Counted from the stretch's first letter, positions 14,722-23,955 are shown. The stretch is DNA of 64,000 nucleotides from Mycolicibacterium sphagni (GCF_013337765.1 NZ_VBSB01000015.1:248001-312000); one strand, 5' to 3'. The notes: a model not told the origin generated them from the letters alone. Numbers and translations are program-made.

Positions 14722-15702
14722 TCACGCCAGCCAGCCAGCCACGTCGGCAGCCCAGTAGGTCAAGACGATGTCGGCGCCCGCCCGCCGGATGCTGGTCAGC
14801 GACTCCAGCGCCGCGGCTTGGCCGTCGATCCATCCGTTGGCCGCGGCCGCGCTGATCATCGCGTACTCCCCCGATACCTGGTAGGCGGCGACGGGTACCG
14901 GCGAGACGTCGGCGGCCGCGCGCACGACGTCCAGGTAAGCCATGGCGGGTTTGACCATGATGATGTCGGCGCCCTCGTCGATGTCGAGTGCGATCTCGCG
15001 CAACGCTTCTCGCGCGTTGCCACTGTCCTGCTGGTAGGTACGCCGATCCCCCTGCAGACTCGAGCCGACCGCATCGCGGAACGGGCCGTAGAACGCGGAG
15101 GCGAATTTCGCGGCGTAGGCCAGGATCAGCACGTCGGCGAACCCTGCGGCGTCGAGCCCGTCCCGGATGGCGGCGACCTGACCGTCCATCATGCCGCTCG
15201 GGCCGACCACCCGCGTACCGGATTCTGCCTGTGCCACAGCAAGTTTGACGTACTGCGCATTGGTGGCGTCATTATCGACCCGGCCGCGCGCGTCGAGCAC
15301 GCCGCAGTGCCCGTGGTCGGTGAACTCGTCGAGGCAGGTGTCGGCCATCAGCACGGTGTCATCGCCGAGGTCCTTGGCCAGATCGCGAAGGGCGGCGTTG
15401 AGGATCCCGTCAGGGTCGACACCGCAGGACCCCACCGCGTCCTTGTCCGTCTCACGCGGCACCCCGAACAGCATCAGCCCGCCGACACCGGCTTCGACTG
15501 CCTGCTCGGCGGCACGGCGCAACGAGTCGCGGGTGTGCTGATGAACACCGGGCATGGACGGTATCGGCCGCGGCTCGTCGATCCCGTCGGCGACGAACAT
15601 CGGGAGCACCAGATGCCGTGGCTCCAGGCAGGTTTCGGCTACCAATCGGCGCAACGCCGGAGTTGAGCGCAGGCGACGCGGACGCTGTCTTGGATAGCTC
15701 AT
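14722..15702 (-). CDS. hemB: delta-aminolevulinic acid dehydratase (porphobilinogen synthase)
   Basis: A 326-residue enzyme that condenses two 5-aminolevulinate molecules to porphobilinogen. The Schiff-base lysines are K199 (AYAAKFASAFYGPF) and K251 (MVKPAMAYLD). The metal-site cysteines lie in DTCLDEFTDHGHCG (C123, C133). Residues TRVVGPSGMMDGQ and YQVSGEYAM are conserved. Start at the ATG 17 bp downstream of hemD; a longer frame would overlap hemD. Last enzyme gene of the hemA-hemC-hemD-hemB cluster. Confidence 0.98.
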   Translation of the reverse strand: MSYPRQRPRRLRSTPALRRLVAETCLEPRHLVLPMFVADGIDEPRPIPSMPGVHQHTRDSLRRAAEQAVEAGVGGLMLFGVPRETDKDAVGSCGVDPDGILNAALRDLAKDLGDDTVLMADTCLDEFTDHGHCGVLDARGRVDNDATNAQYVKLAVAQAESGTRVVGPSGMMDGQVAAIRDGLDAAGFADVLILAYAAKFASAFYGPFRDAVGSSLQGDRRTYQQDSGNAREALREIALDIDEGADIIMVKPAMAYLDVVRAAADVSPVPVAAYQVSGEYAMISAAAANGWIDGQAAALESLTSIRRAGADIVLTYWAADVAGWLA

Positions 15703-15718
15703 GCGAGGACTTTCGCTT

Positions 15719-17386
15719 CTAGCGGCGTCGGCTCTTTTTGCGCGGCGGCGGCAGCGCACCCTCGGCACGCAGCCGGGCGGCGTGCTCGGCCAGCGCATCG
15801 ACCAGCGGACCGACCGCGGCCGTCTCGGGCTGGACGTCCACCCGCAGGCCGAACTCCGCGGCCGTCTCGGCCGTCTTCGGTCCGATGCACGCCACGATCG
15901 TACGGGCGTGCGGCTTGCCCGCGATGCCGACCAGGTTGCGCACCGTCGAGCTGGAGGTGAAGCACACGGCGTCGAACCCGCCGGTCTTGATCATCTCGCG
16001 GGTCTCGGCCGGCGGCGGTGCCGCACGCACGGTGCGGTAGGCGGTGACGTCTTCGATCTCCCAGCCGCGGTCACGCAGACCCTCCGCCAGCGTCTCGGTG
16101 GCGATGTCGGCGCGCGGCAGCAACACCCGGTTGACCGGATCGAAGATGCTGTCGTACTCCGGGAATTCGTCGAGCAGGCCCAGCGAGGACTGCTCACCGG
16201 ACGGCACCAGCTCGGGGCTCACCCCGAAGGCCCGCACCCGGTCGGCCGTCGACTCGCCAACGCAGGCGATCTTCACGCCGGAGAAGGCGCGGGCGTCCAG
16301 GCCGAACTCGCCGAACTTCTCCCACACCGCACGCACCGCGTTGGTGGAGGTGAACACCACCCACTGGTACCGGCCGTCGACCAAACCCTTGACGGCCCTT
16401 TCCATCTGGGCCGGGCTGCGGGGCGGCTCGACGGCGATGGTCGGCACCTCGATGGGCAGCGCGCCATGGCCGACCAGCCGGTCGCTCATCTCGCCTGCCT
16501 GATCCTTGGTGCGCGGCACCAGCACGGTCCAGCCGTACAGGGCCCGGCTCTCCCACCAGTTCAGCTTGGCGCGGTGGGCCACGGTCTTGCCGATGGTGGC
16601 CACCAGCGTGCCGGTCAGCGGGCCGGCCGGATCGCTATTGCAGGCCAGGGTGGCGCGATCGATCAGCCCGTGCAGAGTGGTCTCGACCGAGCGCTGCCCG
16701 CAGGTGGTGCCGTTGGAGGTGACCACGCACGGAGTGCTGTCGGACAGGCCGTATTCGATCAGCGTGCGGGCCGCCTCAGGCAGGTGCGAGGCGCTCGCGG
16801 TCAGGATCAGCGGGCCGGGGGCAGCGGCCAGCGCCGCCCAGTCGACCTCGCCGCGCACGTCGGCGACGGTGTGCGCCGATCCCAGCGGCAGGCCCGCGTA
16901 GGTGGGCACCGCGCTGGTGGCGGGCAGGCCCGGCACGATCTCGAACTCGGCGTGGGCGCGGGCCACCGCGTTCACCTCGGTGATGACCGAGTCGATCGAC
17001 AGCGGATCACCGGCGACCAGGCGCACCACGTCGAAGCCGGTCTTGGCCTCCGTGACGAGGGTCTTGGCCACCTCGGCGGGGTCGCCGAGCGCGGGGCGGA
17101 TGTCCGGACCGACCGAGACGACCGGCGGCGCGGTCTCGTCATGGCCTTCAGCAGGCACATTGCCGGAAGCAGGCGCCGGGGCGGGGCCGACCGCGGGCGG
17201 CAGGTCGGTGCCGACCACCGCGAGCACGGCCTGTGGCACGTCTGGGTCGGTGAACACCAGCGCGGCATTCGCCAAAACGGTGCGGGCGCGCGTCGTCAGC
17301 AGATTGGGGTCACCTGGACCCGCACCGACGAACGTGATGTGTCCCGGCTTCGCCTTACGTCCCCGACCGCTCACATGCCCAGTCAT
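15719..17386 (-). CDS. hemD: uroporphyrinogen-III synthase fused to a SUMT/CobA-like domain
   Basis: A 555-residue two-domain protein. Residues 15-260 resemble SAM-uroporphyrinogen methyltransferase (VGAGPGDPNLLTTRA; VPGLPATSAVPTYAGLPLG). Residues 285-545 are HemD (VFTSTNAVRAVWEKF, KIACVGESTADRVRAFG, VCFTSSSTVRNLV, CIGPKTAETAAEFG), which cyclises hydroxymethylbilane. The N-domain contains a Pro/Gly/Ala-rich insert, and its usual GGDP substrate loop reads VRLVAGDPLSIDS, so methyltransferase activity is doubtful. It starts 4 nt after the hemC stop. The extreme C-terminus is basic (PPPRKKSRRR). Confidence 0.95.
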   Translation of the reverse strand: MTGHVSGRGRKAKPGHITFVGAGPGDPNLLTTRARTVLANAALVFTDPDVPQAVLAVVGTDLPPAVGPAPAPASGNVPAEGHDETAPPVVSVGPDIRPALGDPAEVAKTLVTEAKTGFDVVRLVAGDPLSIDSVITEVNAVARAHAEFEIVPGLPATSAVPTYAGLPLGSAHTVADVRGEVDWAALAAAPGPLILTASASHLPEAARTLIEYGLSDSTPCVVTSNGTTCGQRSVETTLHGLIDRATLACNSDPAGPLTGTLVATIGKTVAHRAKLNWWESRALYGWTVLVPRTKDQAGEMSDRLVGHGALPIEVPTIAVEPPRSPAQMERAVKGLVDGRYQWVVFTSTNAVRAVWEKFGEFGLDARAFSGVKIACVGESTADRVRAFGVSPELVPSGEQSSLGLLDEFPEYDSIFDPVNRVLLPRADIATETLAEGLRDRGWEIEDVTAYRTVRAAPPPAETREMIKTGGFDAVCFTSSSTVRNLVGIAGKPHARTIVACIGPKTAETAAEFGLRVDVQPETAAVGPLVDALAEHAARLRAEGALPPPRKKSRRR

Positions 17387-17390
17387 CGCT

Positions 17391-18374
17391 TCACTCCCGC
17401 TCCACTCCGTCTGTTTTCACATTCACGGAGCCTTGTACCGACATCACCTCGCGCGCACCGAGTTCGAACAACTCCGCGGCCACCGAGAGCCCCAGCTCTG
17501 CGGGCCGGTCGGGAGTGCCGATACCGGACGCACGAATCACGTCGGATCCGTCTGCTGCCGCCACGCATGCGCGCAGTGACAGCTCGTCGAAGACGCGGCC
17601 GTCGTCATCGATGGACTCGACCACTTCGGCGATCGCGCCCACCGGTGCGGAACAACCCGCCTCCAGTTCGGCCAGCAGGGTTCGCTCGGCGGTGACCGCG
17701 GCGCGGGTGTCGGGATCGTCCCACTTTCCCAACAGCGCCACGAGCTCGGTGTCGCCGGCGCGGCACTCGACCGCGAGCGCACCTTGAGCCGGCGCTGGCA
17801 ACATCTGCACCGGCTCCAGCGTCTCAGTGACATCGCCGAGGCGACCGATGCGGGCCAGACCCGCCCGGGCTACCACGATGGCGTCGAGATCACCGCTGCT
17901 TACCCTGTTCAACCTGGTATCTAGGTTGCCTCGTAGGGGGCGAATTTCCAAACCGAGACCCAGTGCTCTAAGCTGTGCCGCCCGCCGCACGGAGCTCGTG
18001 CCGATCACCGAGCCCGCCGGCAACTCCCCCAAGACCATGCCGTCGCGGGCCACCAACGCGTCGCGGGCGTCCTCCCGGCGGGGGATCGCGGCGATCACGA
18101 ACCGGCCGTCGGGCGCCGTCGGCAAATCCTTGTACGAGTGCACGGCCATGTCCACGCGGCCGTCGGCGATGGCTTCGCGCAGGGCGGCGGTGAACACGCC
18201 CACCCCGATTTCGGCGACCGGCTTGTCGGATCGGTCACCCTCGGTGCTGATGATGACCAGCTCGGCGGGATGCCCTCGCTCGATGAGTTGATCTCTAATG
18301 GTCCCGGCCTGCGTTGTCGCCAGCAGACTGCCCCGGGTGCCGATCCGGATTACCGCGTCGTTACTGCCGGCCAA
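17391..18374 (-). CDS. hemC: porphobilinogen deaminase (hydroxymethylbilane synthase)
   Basis: A 327-residue enzyme that polymerises four porphobilinogens. The dipyrromethane cofactor is carried by C241 (LEAGCSAPVGA). Catalytic D83 lies in HSYKDLPT. Substrate-binding arginines are in GTSSVRRAAQL and IRPLRGNLDTRL. The start is a TTG 5 nt after the hemA stop, because no ATG or GTG lies near the conserved IRIGTRGSLLA. A rare start may lower translation relative to hemA. Second gene of the hem cluster. Confidence 0.96.
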   Translation of the reverse strand: MAGSNDAVIRIGTRGSLLATTQAGTIRDQLIERGHPAELVIISTEGDRSDKPVAEIGVGVFTAALREAIADGRVDMAVHSYKDLPTAPDGRFVIAAIPRREDARDALVARDGMVLGELPAGSVIGTSSVRRAAQLRALGLGLEIRPLRGNLDTRLNRVSSGDLDAIVVARAGLARIGRLGDVTETLEPVQMLPAPAQGALAVECRAGDTELVALLGKWDDPDTRAAVTAERTLLAELEAGCSAPVGAIAEVVESIDDDGRVFDELSLRACVAAADGSDVIRASGIGTPDRPAELGLSVAAELFELGAREVMSVQGSVNVKTDGVERE

Positions 18375-18379
18375 CCGCG

Positions 18380-19747
18380 CTACCCGGTACCGTCGGCTCG
18401 GCCTTGATCGAATTCCGTTGTCGGCAGGGGCAATTCACCTGCGGCAACGGCGTCGACGGCCTGTGGATCGAGTTCGAAAAGTTCCCGCAACGCCTCGGCG
18501 TAGGTGTCCCCGCCAGGCGCACTGGCCAGCTGCTTGACCCGAACGGTCGGGGCGTGCAGCAGCTTGTCGACCACCCGGCGGACGGTGCGGGCAACCTCGT
18601 CGCGCTGGGAGTCGTCCAGGCCGGGCAGCCGGTTGTCCAGCCGCAACAGCTCGGCCTCGACGACATCGGCGGCACGCTGGCGAAGTGCCGTGACAGTGGG
18701 GGTGACCTCGGACATCCGCTGACCGGCCAGGTAGCTGGCAACCTCGGCGGCGACGATCTGACGGGCGGCGTCGGCGTCGGCGGCCGCGGCGCGGGCGGAC
18801 GGCTCACGCTGCACGCGGTCCATGTCGATGACCGAAACACCGGGCAATCCGGCCACGGCGGGGTCGACATCGCGGGGCATCCCGAGATCGCAGAGCACCA
18901 GCGGCGGGGCGGTCTCGTCGCGGCGGGTGCCGGCCAGCGCATGGTGCACATCGGCCAGCGAGACCACCGGGCGGACCGCGCCGGTACAGCTGACCACGAC
19001 GTCGGCGGCGGCCAGTGCGGTCGGCAGATGCTCCAGGGTCAGCGCCTGCGCGGTGGCACCATGCTGGCGGATGCTCTCGGCCAGCCGCTCCGCACGGGGC
19101 AGCGAGCGGTTGACGACGTCGATATGGGTGATCCCGGCCCGAAGCAGGTGCGCAACCGACAGCCCGCCCATCGAGCCGGCACCGACCACCGTGGCGGTGC
19201 GCCCACCCAAGCCGTCCAGCCGCGAAGCGGCGATGTCGAGTGCGACGGACACCACACTGGCGCCGGCGGCGTCGATCGCGGTCTCGGAGTGCACCCGCTT
19301 GCCCACCGACAGCGCCCGCTGGGCCAGGTCGTGCAGGATCCGGCCGACGGTCTTGTTGGTCTCGGCGGTGGCGTAGGCACGGCGGACCTGGCCGAGCACC
19401 TGCTGTTCGCCGATGACCGCGCTGTCCAGGCCGCTGGTGACGGCGAACAGATGCTCGACGGCGGCCTCGCTGTAGCGGACGTAGGCGTACTTGGTCAGAT
19501 CGCCCATCGACATTCCGGAGTGCTCAGCCAGCACCTGGCCGATGGCCGACAGGCCGCCGTGGAAGGCGTCGACCACCGCGTAGACCTCGACCCGGTTACA
19601 GGTGGACAGCACCATCGCCTCGGTCACCAGCGGCGACTGCAACAGCTCGTCGACAATCTTGACCTGATCGGACTCATCCGTGGACAACTGCTCAAGGACG
19701 GAAACGGGAGCGCTTCGATGCGACACCCCGAACAGCAGCACGCTCAC
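18380..19747 (-). CDS. hemA: glutamyl-tRNA reductase
   Basis: A 455-residue enzyme making glutamate-1-semialdehyde from Glu-tRNA(Glu), the first committed step of haem synthesis here. The catalytic cysteine is C50 in LSTCNRVEVY. The NADPH-binding domain shows VVGAGSMGGLSVAHLL, and the C-terminal dimerisation helix follows DIDMDRVQREPSARA-type sequence. GTG start. It opens the hemA-hemC-hemD-hemB run and is preceded by a 107-bp gap after the glutaredoxin-like gene, where a promoter could lie. Confidence 0.98.
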   Translation of the reverse strand: MSVLLFGVSHRSAPVSVLEQLSTDESDQVKIVDELLQSPLVTEAMVLSTCNRVEVYAVVDAFHGGLSAIGQVLAEHSGMSMGDLTKYAYVRYSEAAVEHLFAVTSGLDSAVIGEQQVLGQVRRAYATAETNKTVGRILHDLAQRALSVGKRVHSETAIDAAGASVVSVALDIAASRLDGLGGRTATVVGAGSMGGLSVAHLLRAGITHIDVVNRSLPRAERLAESIRQHGATAQALTLEHLPTALAAADVVVSCTGAVRPVVSLADVHHALAGTRRDETAPPLVLCDLGMPRDVDPAVAGLPGVSVIDMDRVQREPSARAAAADADAARQIVAAEVASYLAGQRMSEVTPTVTALRQRAADVVEAELLRLDNRLPGLDDSQRDEVARTVRRVVDKLLHAPTVRVKQLASAPGGDTYAEALRELFELDPQAVDAVAAGELPLPTTEFDQGRADGTG

Positions 19748-19854
19748 GGCACGATCACCTGGCCCGCTCCCTCGCTGTCACGGAATGCTCCGTTAGTGAA
19801 ACTTACTTCCACGGTAAACGCTGCGCAGGCGGCTGGCCAAATTCCGGCGGTCGT

Positions 19855-20139
19855 TCACACGCCGTCGTCGGCGGCCGGATGGCCGAGGGCGAGATCGGCG
19901 CGCAGCCGTTCGACGTCGACATCCCAATAGCTGTGCTCGCTGCCGTCGAGCAGGACGACGGGCAGGCGATCGCCGAATTCGGCTCGTAACGCGCTGTTCC
20001 CGGCGGCGGCCGCGGCGTCGACGTCGGTGGTGGACAGTTCGAAATCGAGTTCGGCGGCCAGCTCGGCCAGCCGGTCGTAGACCCGCTGGCAGATGGTGCA
20101 CCCGGCCCGGGTCAACAGCTCTACGTGTGCGCGGCTCAC
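19855..20139 (-). CDS. glutaredoxin-like thioredoxin-fold protein
   Basis: A 94-residue thioredoxin-fold protein with an N-terminal C14-T-I-C17 motif (TRAGCTICQRVYD), a cis-proline region (DRLPVVLLDG) and a YWDVDVERLRADL tail. The same gene precedes hemA in M. tuberculosis (Rv0508 by synteny). It is divergent from the SerB-like gene, with starts about 50 bp apart. It may act with mycothiol as a mycoredoxin-like reductase, but the CTIC motif differs from the CGYC of Mrx1. Confidence 0.88.
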   Translation of the reverse strand: MSRAHVELLTRAGCTICQRVYDRLAELAAELDFELSTTDVDAAAAAGNSALRAEFGDRLPVVLLDGSEHSYWDVDVERLRADLALGHPAADDGV

Positions 20140-20192
20140 GCGAGCAAGTGTCGCAGTTAGGCCAAGAATGCGTCGCAGCTAGGGTTGGTCCC

Positions 20193-21122
20193 ATGGGGCT
20201 CGGGGACCAGGACCAGGAACTCGCCGGTGACGCGAGCGCCGAGCGGGCCGTCGACGAGCTGGTCGCCGAGCAGGCCAGCGCCGTGGCCCGCGATGCCAGC
20301 ATGGCCGCGCATCGCGAGCCGGGGCCGCAGGCCACCGAGCCGGCCGAGCCGCCGCCCGCCGACCTCACCGCGGCGGCGTTCTTCGACGTGGACAACACGT
20401 TGGTGCAGGGCTCGTCGCTGGTGCATTTCGGTCGCGGCCTGGCCGCCCGCAAGTACTTCACCTACGCCGATATGGCGAAGTTCATCTACGCGCAGGCCAA
20501 GTTCCAGCTGACCGGCCGGGAGAACAGCGACGACGTCGCCGAGGGCAGGGCCAAGGCGCTGGCCTTCATCGAGGGCCGCTCGACCGCCGAGCTGATCGCG
20601 GTCGGCGAGGAGATCTACGACGACATCATCGCCGACAAGATCTGGCCCGGCACCCGCGCGCTGGCTCAGATGCATCTGGACGCCGGCCAGCAGGTGTGGC
20701 TGGTCACCGCGACTCCCTACGAGCTGGCCGACACGATCGCCCGGCGGCTGGGCTTGACCGGTGCGCTGGGTACCGTCGCGGAGTCCGAGAACGGGGTGTT
20801 CACCGGCCGGCTGGTGGGCGACATCCTGCACGGGGTCGGCAAGGCGCATGCGGTGCGACAGCTGGCCGTTCGCGAGGGTCTCAACCTCAAACGCTGCACG
20901 GCCTACTCCGACAGCTACAACGACGTGCCGATGCTGTCCCTGGTCGGAACGGCGGTCGCCATCAACCCGGACGCCAACCTGCGCGAGCTGGCTCGCGAGC
21001 GTGGGTGGGAGATCCGCGATTTTCGGACCGCGCGCAAGGCGGCCCGCATCGGCGTGCCCTCGGCGCTGGCATTGGGCGCGATCGGCGGGGCGCTCGCGGC
21101 GGCCGTATCACGCCGGCGCTGA
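20193..21122 (+). CDS. HAD-IB family phosphatase (SerB1-like)
   Basis: A 309-residue HAD-superfamily protein. An acidic, Ala-rich extension (1-55) precedes motif I DVDNTLV (D65, D67), motif II VTATPYE, and motif III/IV GVGKAHAV and CTAYSDSYNDVPML. A hydrophobic C-terminal segment (about 284-305, VPSALALGAIGGALAAAVS) could be a membrane anchor. Synteny matches Rv0505c, annotated serB1, but HAD-IB proteins of this type may act on other phosphates. Start at the ATG after the divergent glutaredoxin gene. Confidence 0.9.
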   Translation: MGLGDQDQELAGDASAERAVDELVAEQASAVARDASMAAHREPGPQATEPAEPPPADLTAAAFFDVDNTLVQGSSLVHFGRGLAARKYFTYADMAKFIYAQAKFQLTGRENSDDVAEGRAKALAFIEGRSTAELIAVGEEIYDDIIADKIWPGTRALAQMHLDAGQQVWLVTATPYELADTIARRLGLTGALGTVAESENGVFTGRLVGDILHGVGKAHAVRQLAVREGLNLKRCTAYSDSYNDVPMLSLVGTAVAINPDANLRELARERGWEIRDFRTARKAARIGVPSALALGAIGGALAAAVSRRR

Positions 21123-21181
21123 CTCGGCTCAACACGGCTCACCCCCACCGTCACCGCAATACCCGCTGATAGGCTCCCCGG

Positions 21182-21694
21182 GTGTCAATCGCCAGCGACA
21201 TCATCGGAACGCACTACCGGTACCCGGACTATTACCTGGTCGGCCGGGAGAAAATCCGTGAGTACGCCAAGGCGATCCAGTCGGACAACGAGCTGTACTA
21301 CAGCGAGGAAGCGGCCAAGGCCGCCGGCTACGCGGACGTGGTGGCCCCGCTGACGTTCATCGCGATCGCGGGACGTCAAGTGCAGTTGGACATCTTCCGA
21401 AACTTCGATGTCGGGATCAATATCGCCCGTGTCATTCACCGCGACCAGAAGATCCATTTCCACCGGCCGATCGTGGCGGGCGACAAATTGTTCTTCGATT
21501 CCTGGCTGGACTCGGTGGTCGAATCGTTCGGCACGGTCATCACTGAATTGCGCAGCGAAGTCACCGACGAAGACGGCAAACCGGTGATGACGACAATCGT
21601 GACGATGATCGGCGAAGCCGAGGGCGACGAACAGACCAATGCTCAGGTGGCGGCGATCGCCGCCGCGGCGATGGGCAGGCAAACGGCCCGCTGA
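21182..21694 (+). CDS. MaoC/FAS1-type dehydratase-domain (hot-dog) protein
   Basis: A 170-residue single hot-dog-domain protein of the MaoC N-terminal (UPF0336, HadA/HadC-like) group. Key stretches are IGTHYRYPDYYLVGREKIREYAKAI, VVAPLTFIAIA and QKIHFHRPIVAGDKLFF. HadA-type proteins supply the non-catalytic half of mycolate dehydratases, which is a possible role. GTG start. Synteny matches Rv0504c. In M. tuberculosis it is followed by the cyclopropane synthase cmaA2, absent here. Confidence 0.88.
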   Translation: MSIASDIIGTHYRYPDYYLVGREKIREYAKAIQSDNELYYSEEAAKAAGYADVVAPLTFIAIAGRQVQLDIFRNFDVGINIARVIHRDQKIHFHRPIVAGDKLFFDSWLDSVVESFGTVITELRSEVTDEDGKPVMTTIVTMIGEAEGDEQTNAQVAAIAAAAMGRQTAR

Positions 21695-21704
21695 CTGGCG
21701 GAGC

Positions 21705-22769
21705 TCAGCCCACGAACATGTTGCGACGTTTGGTCAGCAACTGGTACAGCGTCTGCTGGATGGTCTCGCGCACCTGATCGGTGAGATCGAAGGTGACCAT
21801 CGGATCGTCCGCAGCGGACTCGTCGTAATCAGCCGTCTCGATCGGCTCACCAAATGTGATGTGCCACTTGGACGGAAGCGGTACCAGCCCGACCGGACCG
21901 GCCAGCGGGAACAGCGGCGTGATCGGGAAGTACGGCAACCCCAGCACCCGCGCGAGGAGCTTCACGTCGGCGATCATCGGGTAGATCTCCTCGGACCCGA
22001 CGATCGAACACGGGATGATCGGAGCCCTGGTTCGCAAAGCCGCCGACACGAAGCCACCGCGGCCGAATCGCTGCAGCTTGTAGCGATCCTTGAAGGGCTT
22101 GCCCAGCCCCTTGTAACCCTCGGGGAACACCGCCGTCAGCTCGCCGCCGACCAGCAGCCGGTGGGCATCGACGGTGGACGCCATGGTGTGGCCCGCCTTG
22201 CGGGCGATGGGCCCCATCATCGGCATGTCGAACACCATGTCGGCCGCCAGCAACCGCAAGTCCCGGTTGTTCGGATGGTGGTCGTGCACCGCCACCGACA
22301 GCATCAACCCGTCGAACGGCAACGTCCCGGCATGATTGGCGACCAGCAGGCCGGCGCCATTCTTCGGCAGGTTCTCGATGCCGCTGACCTCAACCCGGAA
22401 CCAATTCTGGAAAAAGAAGCGCAGCAAAGGCAGGACGAGCGCGTTGTTGAACTGCGGATCGAATCCGAATTCGTCGACCGAGTAATCGCCGGTGAGCCGC
22501 TTGGACACGAAATCAGCGATCGCCGAAATGCGTTGCGCCAGTTCATTGGGAGCTTCGGCGGGCCCACCAATTGTGCTTGTTCCGCGCCGCGCGTCGATTT
22601 CCCTGACGACAGCGGCAATTTCTTCGGCCGACGCCCGGGTGCCGGGGTCGGCCAACAGTGAGGGATGTCGGCGGGCCGCCTCCGCGCGCTGTGCGGCCCG
22701 TCTGGCAGCCGCTGCGCGCGTTGAATTTGAGTGCAGCGGAATCACTTTCGCCTTGGAATCACCCGCCAC
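21705..22769 (-). CDS. PlsC-like lysophospholipid acyltransferase family protein
   Basis: A 354-residue acyltransferase. A long basic/Ala-rich N-terminal extension (1-95) precedes the acyltransferase domain: catalytic NHxxxxxFD as H146 and D153 (NHAGTLPFD), a substrate loop FPEGYKGLGKP, and a downstream PCSIVGSEEIYP. Synteny matches Rv0502. Likely transfers acyl groups to a glycerophosphate-type acceptor at the membrane. It follows the epimerase gene with a 30-bp gap on the same strand. Confidence 0.92.
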   Translation of the reverse strand: MAGDSKAKVIPLHSNSTRAAAARRAAQRAEAARRHPSLLADPGTRASAEEIAAVVREIDARRGTSTIGGPAEAPNELAQRISAIADFVSKRLTGDYSVDEFGFDPQFNNALVLPLLRFFFQNWFRVEVSGIENLPKNGAGLLVANHAGTLPFDGLMLSVAVHDHHPNNRDLRLLAADMVFDMPMMGPIARKAGHTMASTVDAHRLLVGGELTAVFPEGYKGLGKPFKDRYKLQRFGRGGFVSAALRTRAPIIPCSIVGSEEIYPMIADVKLLARVLGLPYFPITPLFPLAGPVGLVPLPSKWHITFGEPIETADYDESAADDPMVTFDLTDQVRETIQQTLYQLLTKRRNMFVG

Positions 22770-22799
22770 GTCGGCTACCTTCTCCCCACCATCGGCTCA

Positions 22800-23873
22800 T
22801 CAGCCGCCCCATCGCTGCGCAACGGCGACCGCGCGACTCTCCAGAGAGCGTACCCATTTCGGGTCGATGATCGGGGTCAAACCTCGGCCACGCACGTAAT
22901 CGTCGAAGGCTTCTATCGTCGTCCATTTCGGCGCAAAGCCCAACTCGGAGCGCATTCGGGTGGTGTCCATGACGCGTCCGTAATTTAGCCAGTCCATCTG
23001 GTCACGGTTGAGGTCGGAAGGCCGACCCGCCCGTCGCAACGAATACAGTGCCCAAACCCCGGAATTCGGCAACGGAACCGCAACCCGTCCGGAACGCCGA
23101 ATCGCCTGCGACATCATGATCACGCCGTCAGCTCCGATGTTGAACGTGCCTGACTTGCCCGCCATCGTGGCGCGCTCCAGCGCGCCGAGCGCGTCCTGCT
23201 CGTGCAGCAGCTGCAGCCGCGCGTCGTGGCCGAGCACCGTGGTCACCAGCGGGCCGGCCAGATAGCGCGACAGCGCGGTGTCCATGGCCGGGCCGATCAT
23301 GTTGGCCAGCCGCAGGATCGTGACCGCGATATCGGGCCTGCGCCGGCCCAGCCCGCGCACGTAGCCCTCGATGTCGATGCTGTCGCGGGCGAAGCCCTCG
23401 CCCGGCGGCCGGCGGCTGCTGCTGTCCTCGGTGTAGACCACCGGGTCGTGGGCGTGCGAGCCGTAGACCTCGGAGGTCGACTTCAGGATCACCCGGCGCA
23501 CCGAGGGCGCCTTCTGGCAGGCCGCGAACAACTGCATGGCGCCCATCACGTTGATTTCCTTCAACGTGGCGCGCCCGCCCGAGCGCGGGGCGTAGGAGGC
23601 CGCCGAGGCATGCACCACGGTGTCGACTTCGCCGTTACGGATCACCTTGGCGATAAACGGGTTTCGAATATCGGCGCGGACGAACTCGGCTCGGCCCATC
23701 CGGCGCAACATGTCCTTGCTCGGCGCGACGGCGTCAACCGCGATGACCTTGTTGATCAACGGGTTCTGCGCCAGCCGCGCGGTCAGGTACCCCCCGAGGA
23801 AACGGCATGCACCGGTGACCAGCACAACCTTCGGGTAGTGCGGGGCCTCGGTGTCGGTGCCGCCGGAATCCAT
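22800..23873 (-). CDS. NAD-dependent epimerase/dehydratase family protein (GalE2-like)
   Basis: A 357-residue extended short-chain dehydrogenase. The Rossmann motif is TGACRFLGGYL near residues 20-30; VHASAASYAP and STSEVYGS follow. The usual YxxxK catalytic pair is not at its expected place; the sequence there reads FARDSIDIEGYVRG. Classical UDP-sugar epimerase chemistry is therefore uncertain. Synteny matches Rv0501 (galE2). Same strand as the acyltransferase downstream. Confidence 0.88.
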   Translation of the reverse strand: MDSGGTDTEAPHYPKVVLVTGACRFLGGYLTARLAQNPLINKVIAVDAVAPSKDMLRRMGRAEFVRADIRNPFIAKVIRNGEVDTVVHASAASYAPRSGGRATLKEINVMGAMQLFAACQKAPSVRRVILKSTSEVYGSHAHDPVVYTEDSSSRRPPGEGFARDSIDIEGYVRGLGRRRPDIAVTILRLANMIGPAMDTALSRYLAGPLVTTVLGHDARLQLLHEQDALGALERATMAGKSGTFNIGADGVIMMSQAIRRSGRVAVPLPNSGVWALYSLRRAGRPSDLNRDQMDWLNYGRVMDTTRMRSELGFAPKWTTIEAFDDYVRGRGLTPIIDPKWVRSLESRAVAVAQRWGG

Positions 23874-23955
23874 CAGGACAGCCTATCGGCCGGGACGGCG
23901 TGCGGCATGGCTCACCATCTGCCGGGCCAGGACTGGCCTGACGCCGGCAGAGGAG

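Noticed and set aside
15701..17695. 664-codon open frame on the plus strand
   Set aside because: It runs antisense through hemD, whose minus-strand product has clear domains. The antisense product is Arg/Gly/Gln-rich with no fold signature, as expected in GC-rich DNA.
18314..19930. 538-codon plus-strand frame
   Set aside because: Antisense shadow of hemA and the end of hemC; Gly/Arg/His-rich without motifs.
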